A stretch of 64,000 nt of DNA from Reyranella sp. (GTDB lineage Bacteria > Pseudomonadota > Alphaproteobacteria > Reyranellales > Reyranellaceae): contig NZ_JAFKJN010000022.1 of assembly GCF_017305915.1 (NCBI RefSeq), positions 62,001-126,000 on the forward strand, in the 5' to 3' direction. The translations under genes were made by a program, and so were the position numbers. Numbering within the stretch: position 1 is the first letter of the stretch; the number at the start of each line of letters is the position of its first letter. The notes under the pieces were generated by a model, which made no database searches, was not told where the DNA came from, and saw only the letters and a program-made list of their open reading frames with translations. Shown piece by piece: positions 56,946 through 64,000 of the stretch.

Positions 56946-58247
56946 ATGCCCGAGGGTTTGATGCCGGACAAAGACGCGTTGCGCGCCGCCGTATTCAAGG
57001 CTGTCGAGGACTATTGCTCCGCCGACTTCGGTTACTCGTTCGACCCGAAGAACCCGGTCGTGCGGCTGCACGAGCCGACCTTCAGCGCCGGCGAGATCAA
57101 TGCCGCGCTCGAATGCCTGCTGTCGACCTACGTCACCATGGGCCCCAAGGTGAAGAAGTTCGAGGAGGTCTTCTGCTCGACCTTCGGCTGGACCGACGGC
57201 GTGATGAACAACTCGGGCTCCTCGGCCAACCTGCTGGCGGTGGCTGCGCTCGCCAACCCGGCGACCGAGGACGGGCTCAAGCCGGGCGACGAGGTGATCG
57301 TGCCGGCGCTCTCCTGGTCAACCACGGTGTGGCCGGTGATCCAGTGCGGCCTGGTGCCGGTGATCGTCGACATCGACCCCCAGACCTTCAACATCGATCC
57401 CAACGAGATCGAGAAGGCGATCGGGCCGAAGACCCGCGCGGTGATGATCGTGCCGGTCTACGGCAATCCGTGCGCCATGGACGCGATCGTCGACATCTGC
57501 AAGCGCAAGAACCTCATCCTGATCGAGGATTGCTGCGAGGCGCTGGGCGCCTATTACGACGGCAAGGCGGTCGGCAAGTTCGGCCGGGTCGGCACCTTCA
57601 GCTTCTACTTCTCGCACCATCTGACGACGCTCGAGGGCGGCATCACCGTCACCGACGATTTCGAATTGGCCGAGCTGATGCGCATCCTGCGCGCCCATGG
57701 CTGGGTGCGCGAGGTCAAGGACCGCGAAAGCTGGCTCAAGAAATATCCCGAGTTCGACCCGCGCTTCCTGTTCGTGAACGTGGGCTACAACCTGCGCCCG
57801 ATGGAGCTGTCGGGCGCGATGGGCCTGGTGCAGCTGCCCAAGCTCAAGCAGTTCGTCGACGTCCGCCGCCAGAACTCGGCCTGGTTCCGCCGCGAGCTCG
57901 CCCAGTACGGCGACTTCTTCGACTTCCAGGAAGAGCAGCCCAAGGGCCATCACTCGTGGTTCGGTTTCCCGATCCGGGTCAAGGGCAATGCCGGCTTCAA
58001 GGTGACCGAGCTCACCAAGGCGCTGAACGCCAAGCATGTCGAGACCCGGCCGATCATCGCCGGCAACATCGCCCGCCAGCCGGCGCTCAAGATGTACGAG
58101 CACCGCGTGGTCGGCGACATGAAGCATGCCAACGCCGTCATGGACGGTGCCTTCTCCTTCGGCAACCACCAGGACGTGGACTCCGGCGCACGCCAGTACG
58201 TGGCCGAGCAGGTCCGTGCCTTCCTGCGCTCACGGTCGTTGATCTAG
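56946..58247 (+). CDS. colD: GDP-4-keto-6-deoxy-D-mannose 3-dehydratase (ColD-like), DegT/DnrJ fold
   Basis: This 433-aa PLP/PMP enzyme of the DegT/DnrJ/EryC1 fold carries FSFYFSHHLTTLEGG: the Lys that normally binds PLP is His224, as in ColD and E1/RfbH 3-dehydratases. ColD-like features are ALSWSTTVWPVIQCGLVPVIVDIDPQTFNID, RAHGWVRE, VGYNLRPMELSGAMGLVQLPKL, SWFGFPIRV and ETRPIIAGN, SFGNHQ. The [2Fe-2S] Cys cluster of RfbH/E1 is absent, so the RfbH route is unlikely. It removes the C3 hydroxyl of GDP-4-keto-6-deoxymannose using PMP renewed by glutamate. About 30 N-terminal residues exceed the ColD I recall. It follows E1 beta by 10 nt in one operon. Confidence 0.85.
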   Translation: MPEGLMPDKDALRAAVFKAVEDYCSADFGYSFDPKNPVVRLHEPTFSAGEINAALECLLSTYVTMGPKVKKFEEVFCSTFGWTDGVMNNSGSSANLLAVAALANPATEDGLKPGDEVIVPALSWSTTVWPVIQCGLVPVIVDIDPQTFNIDPNEIEKAIGPKTRAVMIVPVYGNPCAMDAIVDICKRKNLILIEDCCEALGAYYDGKAVGKFGRVGTFSFYFSHHLTTLEGGITVTDDFELAELMRILRAHGWVREVKDRESWLKKYPEFDPRFLFVNVGYNLRPMELSGAMGLVQLPKLKQFVDVRRQNSAWFRRELAQYGDFFDFQEEQPKGHHSWFGFPIRVKGNAGFKVTELTKALNAKHVETRPIIAGNIARQPALKMYEHRVVGDMKHANAVMDGAFSFGNHQDVDSGARQYVAEQVRAFLRSRSLI

Positions 58248-58251
58248 GCAG

Positions 58252-59262
58252 ATGATCATCACCCGCACCCCGCTTCGCATCTCGTTCTTCGGCGGCGGCA
58301 CCGACTATGCGCCGTGGTTCCGGGAGCATGGCGGCGCGGTGCTGGCGACGACCATCGACAAGTATCTCTACCTGCACTGCCGCTACCTGCCGCCGTTCTT
58401 CGATTTCAGGAGCCGCATCGTCTGGTCGAAGATCGAGCAGGTCCAGGAGCCGGGCGAGATTGCCCATCCGGCGATCCGCGGCATCCTCGAATGGCTGAAG
58501 ATCGGCGAGGGCGTCGAGATCCACCATCACGGCGACCTGCCGGCGCGCACGGGATTGGGCTCCAGCTCGTCCTTCTCGGTCGGCCTGCTGCATGCCCTGC
58601 ACGCGCTGCGCGGCGAGCTGGTCTCCAAGCGCAAGCTCGCCGAGGAGGCGATCTTCGTCGAGCAGCAGGTGCTGAACGAGACGGTCGGCGTCCAGGACCA
58701 GATCCAGTCGGCCTTCGGCGGGCTGAACCGCATCGACATACGGACCGACGGCTCGTTCGAGGTCTCGCCGCTGGTGGTGCGCGCCGACCGGCTGTTGGGG
58801 CTGCAGAAGCACCTGCTGCTGCTCTACACCGGTCTGTCGCGCACGGCCTCGGAGATCGCCGCCGAGCAGGTCTCGACCATCGGCAGCAAGACCGCCGAGC
58901 TGAAGGCGATGCGCGAGATGGTCGACGAGGGCGAGCGCATCCTGGTCGGCAGCGGCGACCTGCGCGATTTCGGCCGCCTGCTCGACGAGAGCTGGAAGCT
59001 GAAGCGGCAGCTCTCGAGCAAGATCGCGCCGGGCTTCGTCAACGAGATCTACGACACCGCCCGCCAGGCCGGCGCCGACGGCGGCAAGCTCCTGGGCGCG
59101 GGCGGCGGCGGCTTCATGCTGATCTTCGTGCAGCCCGAGCGGCGCACGGCGGTGCTGCGGTCGTTGAGCAGCCTTCTGCCCGTGCCGTTCCAGTTCGAGC
59201 GCGGCGGCACGCAGATCGTGCTCTACGAGCCGACCGCGCAGAACGGCAACGGCCACGGATGA
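58252..59262 (+). CDS. GHMP kinase, D-glycero-D-manno-heptose-7-phosphate-kinase-like (HddA type)
   Basis: This 336-aa GHMP-fold sugar kinase has RTPLRISFFGGGTDYAPWFREHGGAVLATTIDKYLYL at the N-terminus. The ATP motif is ARTGLGSSSSFSVGLLHALHAL. EQQVLNETVGVQDQIQSAFGG contains the catalytic Asp region, and GADGGKLLGAGGGGFMLIFV is motif 3. HddA proteins phosphorylate heptose-7-phosphate at C1 in GDP-heptose synthesis; related kinases act on fucose or other sugars. Partner genes gmhA, gmhB and hddC are not in the window, so the exact sugar is uncertain. It starts 4 nt after the ColD stop and overlaps the next start. Confidence 0.85.
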   Translation: MIITRTPLRISFFGGGTDYAPWFREHGGAVLATTIDKYLYLHCRYLPPFFDFRSRIVWSKIEQVQEPGEIAHPAIRGILEWLKIGEGVEIHHHGDLPARTGLGSSSSFSVGLLHALHALRGELVSKRKLAEEAIFVEQQVLNETVGVQDQIQSAFGGLNRIDIRTDGSFEVSPLVVRADRLLGLQKHLLLLYTGLSRTASEIAAEQVSTIGSKTAELKAMREMVDEGERILVGSGDLRDFGRLLDESWKLKRQLSSKIAPGFVNEIYDTARQAGADGGKLLGAGGGGFMLIFVQPERRTAVLRSLSSLLPVPFQFERGGTQIVLYEPTAQNGNGHG

Positions 59263-60224
59263 GCCGCACCCGTGTTCTGGTCTGCGGCGCCACCGGCTTC
59301 ATTGGGCGCAATCTCGTCGAGACCCTGAGCCGCCGCGGCGACCTCGAGGTTCATGCGGTGCGCTTCACCCGGCCGGAATATGCCGCCAAGGGCGTCACCT
59401 GGCACCAGGCCGACCTGCGCGAGGCCGCCCAGGTCAACGCCCTGCTGCGGGGCATGGACATCGTCATCCAGGCGGCGGCGACCACCTCGGGCGTGCGCGA
59501 CATCGTCCGCACGCCCTACATCCACGTGACGGACAACGCCGTCATGAACTCGCTGCTGTTGCGTGCCTGCTTCGACCACAAGGTGCGGCACTTCCTGTTC
59601 TTCAGCTGTTCGGTGATGTACCAGCCGCGCGACACGCCGTGGCGCGAAGAGGAGTGGGACGCGTCGCGGGAGATGCACGCCAACTACTTCGGCATCGGCT
59701 GGACCAAGCTCTACATCGAGAAGATGTGCGAGTTCTTCAGCCGGCTGGGCATGACCAGGCACACGGTGATCCGCCACACCAACGTCTTCGGCCCGCACGA
59801 CAAGTTCGACCTCGAGCGCAGCCATGTGCTCGGCGCCACGGTAACCAAGGCGATGACCAGCCGGACCGGCGCCATCACCGTCTGGGGCACCGGCGAGGAG
59901 GCGCGGGACCTGATCTACATCGACGACCTCGTGCGGTTCGTCGAGCTCGCGATCGAGCGCCAGACGGCGCCGTACGAGATGCTGCATGCCAGCGCCGGCG
60001 AGGCGATCCGCATCAAGGACCTGGTGGCGCGCATCGTCGCCGCGTCGGGTCGCGACCTGCGGATCGAGCACGACCCGGCCGGACCGACTATCAAGACGTC
60101 TTTCGCCTTGGATAATCGGCGGGCGCGGGAAAAATTCGGCTGGCAGCCGCAAGTGGCGTTCGCCGAGGGTGTGCAGCGGACCGTCGCGTGGTGGCGCGCC
60201 AACCTCGGCACGGGCACGCCGTGA
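59259..60224 (+). CDS. NAD-dependent sugar epimerase/reductase-like protein with atypical active site
   Basis: This 321-aa extended SDR has VLVCGATGFIGRNLVETL, LFFSCSVMYQPRDTP, TVIRHTNVFGPHDKFDLERSHVLGATV and VWGTGEEARDLIYIDDLVRFVELAI, all typical of sugar-nucleotide epimerases. The active-site region reads NYFGIGWTKLYIEKM: Lys is present but the Tyr expected four residues earlier is replaced. The same FGxGW signature occurs in the protein at 51894-52838, so this is a subfamily. It could be the reductase completing a branched or deoxy sugar (YerF-like role), which is inference. ATG 59259 overlaps the kinase stop. Confidence 0.8.
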   Translation: MSRTRVLVCGATGFIGRNLVETLSRRGDLEVHAVRFTRPEYAAKGVTWHQADLREAAQVNALLRGMDIVIQAAATTSGVRDIVRTPYIHVTDNAVMNSLLLRACFDHKVRHFLFFSCSVMYQPRDTPWREEEWDASREMHANYFGIGWTKLYIEKMCEFFSRLGMTRHTVIRHTNVFGPHDKFDLERSHVLGATVTKAMTSRTGAITVWGTGEEARDLIYIDDLVRFVELAIERQTAPYEMLHASAGEAIRIKDLVARIVAASGRDLRIEHDPAGPTIKTSFALDNRRAREKFGWQPQVAFAEGVQRTVAWWRANLGTGTP

Positions 60225-61192
60225 GGTATCGCGCGCTCGGGTGCACCGGGCTTAGCGTCTCGGAGATCGGCTTCGGCGCCTGGGGTATTGGCGGCCGCAC
60301 CAGCGGCACGACGTCCTATGGCGACACCGACGACCGGACCTCGCTGGCGGCGCTGGCGCGGGCGCTCGATTGCGGCATCACCTTTTTCGACACCTCGGCT
60401 GCGTACGGAAACGGACACAGCGAGACATTGATCGGCCAGGCCTTCGCCGGCCGCCGTGACAAAGTTATGATCGCCACCAAGGCTGGATACGACAGCTGGG
60501 ACCGACCGCCGGATTTCTCGGCGGATGCGGTCGCAGCCTCGGTGAAGAAAAGCCTGAGGCGGTTGTGCAGCGACTACATCGACCTTCTGCAGTTGCACAA
60601 CCCGCCGGCCGAGGCGCTGCGCGACGAGCGCCTGCGCGGGGCGCTGGCGCGGTTGCAGGCCGACGGCAAGATACGCGCCTGGGGCGTGTCGGCCAAGAGC
60701 CCCGCCGAGGCGATCGAGGCGCTCGCCGAATTCGGCGCGCCGGTGATCCAGGCCAATTTCAACATGATGGATGTGCGCGCCCTCGAGAGCGGCTTGCTGG
60801 CCGAGGCCGAGCGGCGGGGCGCAGGCTTCATCGGCCGCACGCCGCTCTGCTTCGGTTTCCTGTCGGGAACGATCGCCCGCGGCACGGTCTTTCCGCCGGG
60901 CGATCACCGGCTGGGCTGGTTGCAGGCGCAGCTCGACAACTGGATCGAGGGCGCGGGCGATCTGCTCCAGGCGGTGGGGGCCGCTCCGGGGACCGCCGGC
61001 GCCCAGGCGGCGCTGCGGTTCTGTCTGGCCTTTCCGGCGGTGTCGACGGTCATTCCGGGGATCCTGAAGCCGGAAGAAGCCGATCAGAATGCCGCGGCAA
61101 GCACCGCCGGGCCGCTATCGGCGGCGGCGGTCGATGCGGTTCTGGCGATCAATCGGCGGCGGCAGTTCTTCGTCGCCCGGCCGCGAGGCTAG
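60221..61192 (+). CDS. Aldo/keto reductase
   Basis: This 323-aa TIM-barrel NADPH-dependent reductase starts RYRALGCTGLSVSEIGFGAWGIGG. The catalytic Asp/Tyr/Lys/His tetrad can be seen as DTSAAYGNGHSE (Asp, Tyr), TKAGYDS (Lys) and LQLHNPP (His). C-terminal phosphate-binding ALRFCLAFPAVSTVIPGILKPE. The GTG start overlaps the preceding stop. As last gene of the sugar operon it may reduce a keto-sugar intermediate. Confidence 0.9.
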   Translation: MRYRALGCTGLSVSEIGFGAWGIGGRTSGTTSYGDTDDRTSLAALARALDCGITFFDTSAAYGNGHSETLIGQAFAGRRDKVMIATKAGYDSWDRPPDFSADAVAASVKKSLRRLCSDYIDLLQLHNPPAEALRDERLRGALARLQADGKIRAWGVSAKSPAEAIEALAEFGAPVIQANFNMMDVRALESGLLAEAERRGAGFIGRTPLCFGFLSGTIARGTVFPPGDHRLGWLQAQLDNWIEGAGDLLQAVGAAPGTAGAQAALRFCLAFPAVSTVIPGILKPEEADQNAAASTAGPLSAAAVDAVLAINRRRQFFVARPRG

Positions 61193-61359
61193 GTTGGATT
61201 GTGAGGAATAATCAACCAGAAGTTGTGGTTCGATGATCGGGACGACGACGGGCGGCAACTTCATGTGGCATGTTAAGGTCGTACCGAAAATTCTGCGGCA
61301 AACTCGGCAAATCTATGCTTTAGGATAGTGAACTCGCCTCCGTATTGTATCAGGACCTC

Positions 61360-63864
61360 ATGACGTTACTTCCGGTAGGAGCGCCAATTTCTGCGTCCAG
61401 ACCCCTAGTTTCGATCATCTGGTACGGTAAGAACCGCGTACAATCGGTCGAAAAAGAGATCGGCAGGGTATTCCAGCAGCGTTACGTCAATTGGCAGCTC
61501 GTCGTGGAAGATGGGGGGTCAACCGACGGTACCCTCGGCTGGTTCCGCCGTCAGGCGGAGAGTGACGCGCGGATTGACGTTGCCTCGCAGGAAACCTCTT
61601 TGCCGGGAGAGGCGCTGCTGCGCGCCCTGCGCCGCTGCAAAGGCGCGTACATCGCGATCTGTCCGGCGAACGCCGGCTTGACGCCGGATGCGCTGGAATT
61701 CGCCGTTCAGACCCTCGAAGAGGCGCCGGATATGGGCGCGGTCGCCTGCCGTGGCCTGCTGGTCGATGCCGACGGCGATGCAGCACCCGTGCAGTTCGAC
61801 CTGGCGATGGCGCTGTTCACGCCCCTGCGCATCGCTGCGCACGGCGGAATCATTCGCCGCTCGGCGCTGATCGAGAGCGGCCTGATGCGGGACGATTGGC
61901 GAAAGGGCTGCGTGGAGCTCGACCTGTGGTGCCGCCTCGCCATGGATCACGAGATCGTCGTCGCCGACCGGACGATCGTCGACGGCAAGGCCGCGCGCAA
62001 TACCGTCAATTCTGCATCGGACGCCGACCGGCTGGTCGACGATCATCTGAGCTATGTCGAGTCGCTTTTCGACAAGAACAATTTCTTCGGCGACGCTGGC
62101 GATCCCGCCTTGCAGTACGAATGCATGGCCAATCAGCTCGGCATCCTGCGCGAGGAGCTTCGCGGCGTCGGAGCGCGGGCCGTGGATCGCCGCCGCCGCG
62201 AGCTCGCGGACAAGGTCGCGCATCTCTTGAGCTACGACGGCCGGACGCAGCGCAGTCTCGAGCGCTGGCACCGGATGTGGCGGATGCCGATTCCACTCGA
62301 AGGCCTGCCGGCGATAGCCCTCATGCTTTTCCTCGCCTGGCACTGGCAGTCGCTTTGCCGCTCGCTCGTCCGCATCGGCTTCCGGGCACGCAGCCGCAAG
62401 CTCGGCGATCGGGAGATCAGCCAGCTGCCGGCGCTCTTCGCCGATCTGTATGCGACACAAGCCGAGCGCTACAACGCCCACGGCCAGGTCGCGACGGCCA
62501 TCCACAACTGGCGCATCGCCGAGTCCCTGGGCGACGCGATGCAGGACAGCATGGCGGTCCAGGCCGAACTGAAGCGCCCCGGCGCCACGGAAGCGAGTCT
62601 GGTCAAGGTCCACAAGCGATGGGTGGCGCGTCATGTGACGGAGATGGCGCCGATCGAGCCGTGCAGTCTGCCGCAGTGGGACGGGCGGCGGAAGATCCGC
62701 GTCGGCTATCACTGCGCCTTCATGCATCTCGACACCATCCAGTACATGATGGCGCGGGTGTTCCAGGCCCACGACAGGGACCGCTTCGAGATCTACGGCT
62801 ATTCGCCGTTTCCGTTGCCGCCCGACATCGCGCAATGCTTCGACGTGGTCCGCGATACCTCGACGACGACCGAGGATCCCGAGCGGGTGATGTTCCACAA
62901 GACCGCGATGAAGTCGCACGCGGCGTTCCGGAGAATGGTCTGCGCCGACGGCATCGACGTTCTGGTCGAATTGACGGGTTTCTCGCCCGGCCATCGCTTT
63001 CCGGCGATGGCCCTGCGATGCGCACCCGTGCAGGTGAGCTTTCTCAATCACACGGCGTCGAGCCAGGTGCCGAACGTCGACTACATTCTCGCCGACGAGA
63101 TCTGCCTTCCCGCATCGGGCGGCTACGAGGCATTCTACTCCGAGGAAATCTACCGCCTGCCGGGATGTTTCTTCTGTTTTGATTACCGAGGGTCGAATTA
63201 TCCGCCGATCGCCGAGCCGCCGTCGCTCAGCAAGGGCTACGTGACGTTCGGCTGCTTCGGCTTCGGCGGGAAGCTCAACTTCCAGCTGGTCCAGCTGTGG
63301 GCGGAATTGCTGCGCCGGGTCCCGTCGTCCCGGCTCCATATCCAGAACGTCCAGATCGTCAACGAGCGCAGCCGGCGCTTCTGGGCCGAGCGCTTCCGCA
63401 GCCTGGGCGTCGATCCCGAGCGGCTGACCCTGGCCAACGGCGTCGACCGACAGGCGCTGCTGAAGGTCTACGCCGACATCGATATCAGCCTGGACACCTG
63501 GCCCTATTGCGGCGGCAACAGCATCGCCGAAGCGCTGTGGCATGGCGTGCCGGTCATCACGCTGAAGGACGACCGGTTCGCCTCGCGCTACGGCGCGTCG
63601 CTGCTGGCCGCTGCGGGATGCGCCGACCTCGTCGCCGACTCGCCCGAGCAGTATGTCGCCATCGCCAAGCGACTCGCCGGCGATCCGGCGCGTCTCACCC
63701 AGCTGCGCCACCGTCTGCGCGACATGTCGATCGAATACGGCCTCGGCGATTCGGTCGGGTTCGCGCGCCGGCTGGAGGATGCCTATGCCGACATGCTGTC
63801 GCGTGTCGGCAATCAACGGCTGGGCCGCCGCGGCAGCATAGGGCTCTCAGGCGCGTATTCATGA
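61360..63864 (+). CDS. Bimodular glycosyltransferase: GT2-like domain + SPINDLY-type GT41 domain, paralogue 2
   Basis: This 834-aa protein has a GT2-like N-terminal domain (PLVSIIWYGKNRVQSVEKEIGRVFQQRYVNWQLVVEDGGSTDGTLGWF), a hydrophobic patch near residue 310 (ALMLFLAWHW), and a TPR-like helical linker. The GT41 domain reads KIRVGYHCAFMHLDTIQYMM, LVELTGFSPGHRFPAMALRCAPVQVSFLNHTASSQVPNVDYILADEI, YVTFGCFGFGGKLN and ISLDTWPYCGGNSIAEALWHGVPVITL. ATG 61360 is chosen; TTG 61345 is in frame with no better ribosome-binding site. It is a paralogue of 39309-41768. It follows a 150-bp AT-rich gap with its own likely promoter. Its stop overlaps the next GT2 start (ATGA). Confidence 0.87.
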   Translation: MTLLPVGAPISASRPLVSIIWYGKNRVQSVEKEIGRVFQQRYVNWQLVVEDGGSTDGTLGWFRRQAESDARIDVASQETSLPGEALLRALRRCKGAYIAICPANAGLTPDALEFAVQTLEEAPDMGAVACRGLLVDADGDAAPVQFDLAMALFTPLRIAAHGGIIRRSALIESGLMRDDWRKGCVELDLWCRLAMDHEIVVADRTIVDGKAARNTVNSASDADRLVDDHLSYVESLFDKNNFFGDAGDPALQYECMANQLGILREELRGVGARAVDRRRRELADKVAHLLSYDGRTQRSLERWHRMWRMPIPLEGLPAIALMLFLAWHWQSLCRSLVRIGFRARSRKLGDREISQLPALFADLYATQAERYNAHGQVATAIHNWRIAESLGDAMQDSMAVQAELKRPGATEASLVKVHKRWVARHVTEMAPIEPCSLPQWDGRRKIRVGYHCAFMHLDTIQYMMARVFQAHDRDRFEIYGYSPFPLPPDIAQCFDVVRDTSTTTEDPERVMFHKTAMKSHAAFRRMVCADGIDVLVELTGFSPGHRFPAMALRCAPVQVSFLNHTASSQVPNVDYILADEICLPASGGYEAFYSEEIYRLPGCFFCFDYRGSNYPPIAEPPSLSKGYVTFGCFGFGGKLNFQLVQLWAELLRRVPSSRLHIQNVQIVNERSRRFWAERFRSLGVDPERLTLANGVDRQALLKVYADIDISLDTWPYCGGNSIAEALWHGVPVITLKDDRFASRYGASLLAAAGCADLVADSPEQYVAIAKRLAGDPARLTQLRHRLRDMSIEYGLGDSVGFARRLEDAYADMLSRVGNQRLGRRGSIGLSGAYS

Positions 63865-64000
63865 GCCTCGGCGGACAACCGCTCGTCTCGATCTTCATGT
63901 TCGTGCGCAACGGCGGGAAGTCGCTGCGGCGCGCCGTCGATAGCGTGATGGCGCAGACCTATCCGAACATCGAGCTCGTCGTGCAGGATGCCGTCTCGAC
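63861..64000 (+). CDS. GT2-family glycosyltransferase (3' end outside window)
   Basis: This is the first 46 codons of a glycosyltransferase: MSLGGQPLVSIFMFVRNGG, then SLRRAVDSVMAQTYPNIELVVQDAVS. This is the nucleotide-binding start of a GT2 domain, very like the N-terminal domain of the preceding bimodular protein, so a third GT2+GT41 paralogue is possible. ATG 63861 overlaps the previous stop. The end lies beyond the window. Confidence 0.85.
   Translation, partial: MSLGGQPLVSIFMFVRNGGKSLRRAVDSVMAQTYPNIELVVQDAVS

Noticed and set aside
56946-58247. Aminotransferase call for the DegT-fold protein
   Set aside because: The Schiff-base Lys is His, as in ColD and RfbH dehydratases.

Overview
The window is GC-rich and gene-dense, with few intergenic bases and frequent 1-17 nt start/stop overlaps. 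It looks like an alphaproteobacterial chromosome. Supporting signs are a MipZ-type division ATPase, a zinc-less L31, the YicC-Gmk pair, the surA-pdxA-rsmA order, a siroheme/sulfite-reductase operon with DUF2849 and DUF934, a Bug-type solute receptor, and an Hsp20 gene with a candidate RpoH promoter and ROSE-type RNA thermometer. A Reyranella-like or other Rhodospirillales/Hyphomicrobiales soil or freshwater organism would fit. That placement is inference from gene content only.

Left part (1-6.4 kb): catabolic and uptake genes. These are a partial Bug receptor, a molybdenum hydroxylase large subunit, an extradiol-dioxygenase-like VOC protein divergent from a CMD-like protein and an FAH-family hydrolase, a short VOC protein, and Hsp20. 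From 6.7 to 10.4 kb lies a tightly overlapped sulfite/siroheme operon: small membrane peptide, cysG, DUF2849, cysI, DUF934. From 10.4 to 14.6 kb, on the minus strand, are two SpoIIAA-like paralogues, an NTF2-like protein, Ogt, an Ada/AlkA-like protein that has lost its glycosylase core, and an amidohydrolase.

Middle part (14.7-35.6 kb): transport and redox genes. These include a family-5 SBP, a TRAP transporter (Q, M, P), a Leu/Ile/Val-type SBP, a cysteine-rich HTH regulator divergent from an MFS pump, two Mo-bisMGD oxidoreductases, L31, CyaY, an MsbA-like ABC exporter, an acyl-CoA ligase coupled to a GNAT-TM-ClpP-like fusion, and mipZ. Two kinds of intergenic repeat occur here: a ~100 bp palindrome present twice (16.35 and 34.56 kb), and REP/BIME-like facing hairpin pairs (19.94, 21.33, 36.82 kb).

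Right part (35.6-64 kb): envelope and housekeeping genes followed by a surface-polysaccharide locus. The first section holds an MFS protein, two paralogous membrane-anchored SGNH proteins, a GT2+GT41 (SPINDLY-type) glycosyltransferase, an SDR, yicC, gmk, a PlsC-like acyltransferase under a palindrome-containing promoter, and rsmA-pdxA-surA without lptD. From 49.8 kb the sugar-nucleotide locus contains FkbM, an AGE-type isomerase, an atypical epimerase, Gmd, an Fcl/ColC-like reductase, a TPP-dependent E1 alpha/beta pair, a ColD-type 3-dehydratase with His replacing the usual PLP-Lys, a heptose-kinase-like GHMP kinase, a second atypical epimerase, an aldo/keto reductase, a second GT2+GT41 protein and the start of a GT2 protein.

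The most interesting reading of the window is this last locus. Gmd, ColD and the Fcl/ColC homologue would make a GDP-3,6-dideoxyhexose (GDP-colitose type). The E1 alpha/beta genes sit exactly between ColC-like and ColD and have no E2 or E3 partner. They could add a two-carbon branch from a 2-oxoacid to the 4-keto sugar, the role YerE plays in yersiniose synthesis, but with an unrelated TPP-enzyme architecture. This is a hypothesis. Other points of note are the gutted AlkA domain, the arm-swapped palindromic repeat, the thermosensor-controlled Hsp20 gene and the GNAT-ClpP membrane fusion.
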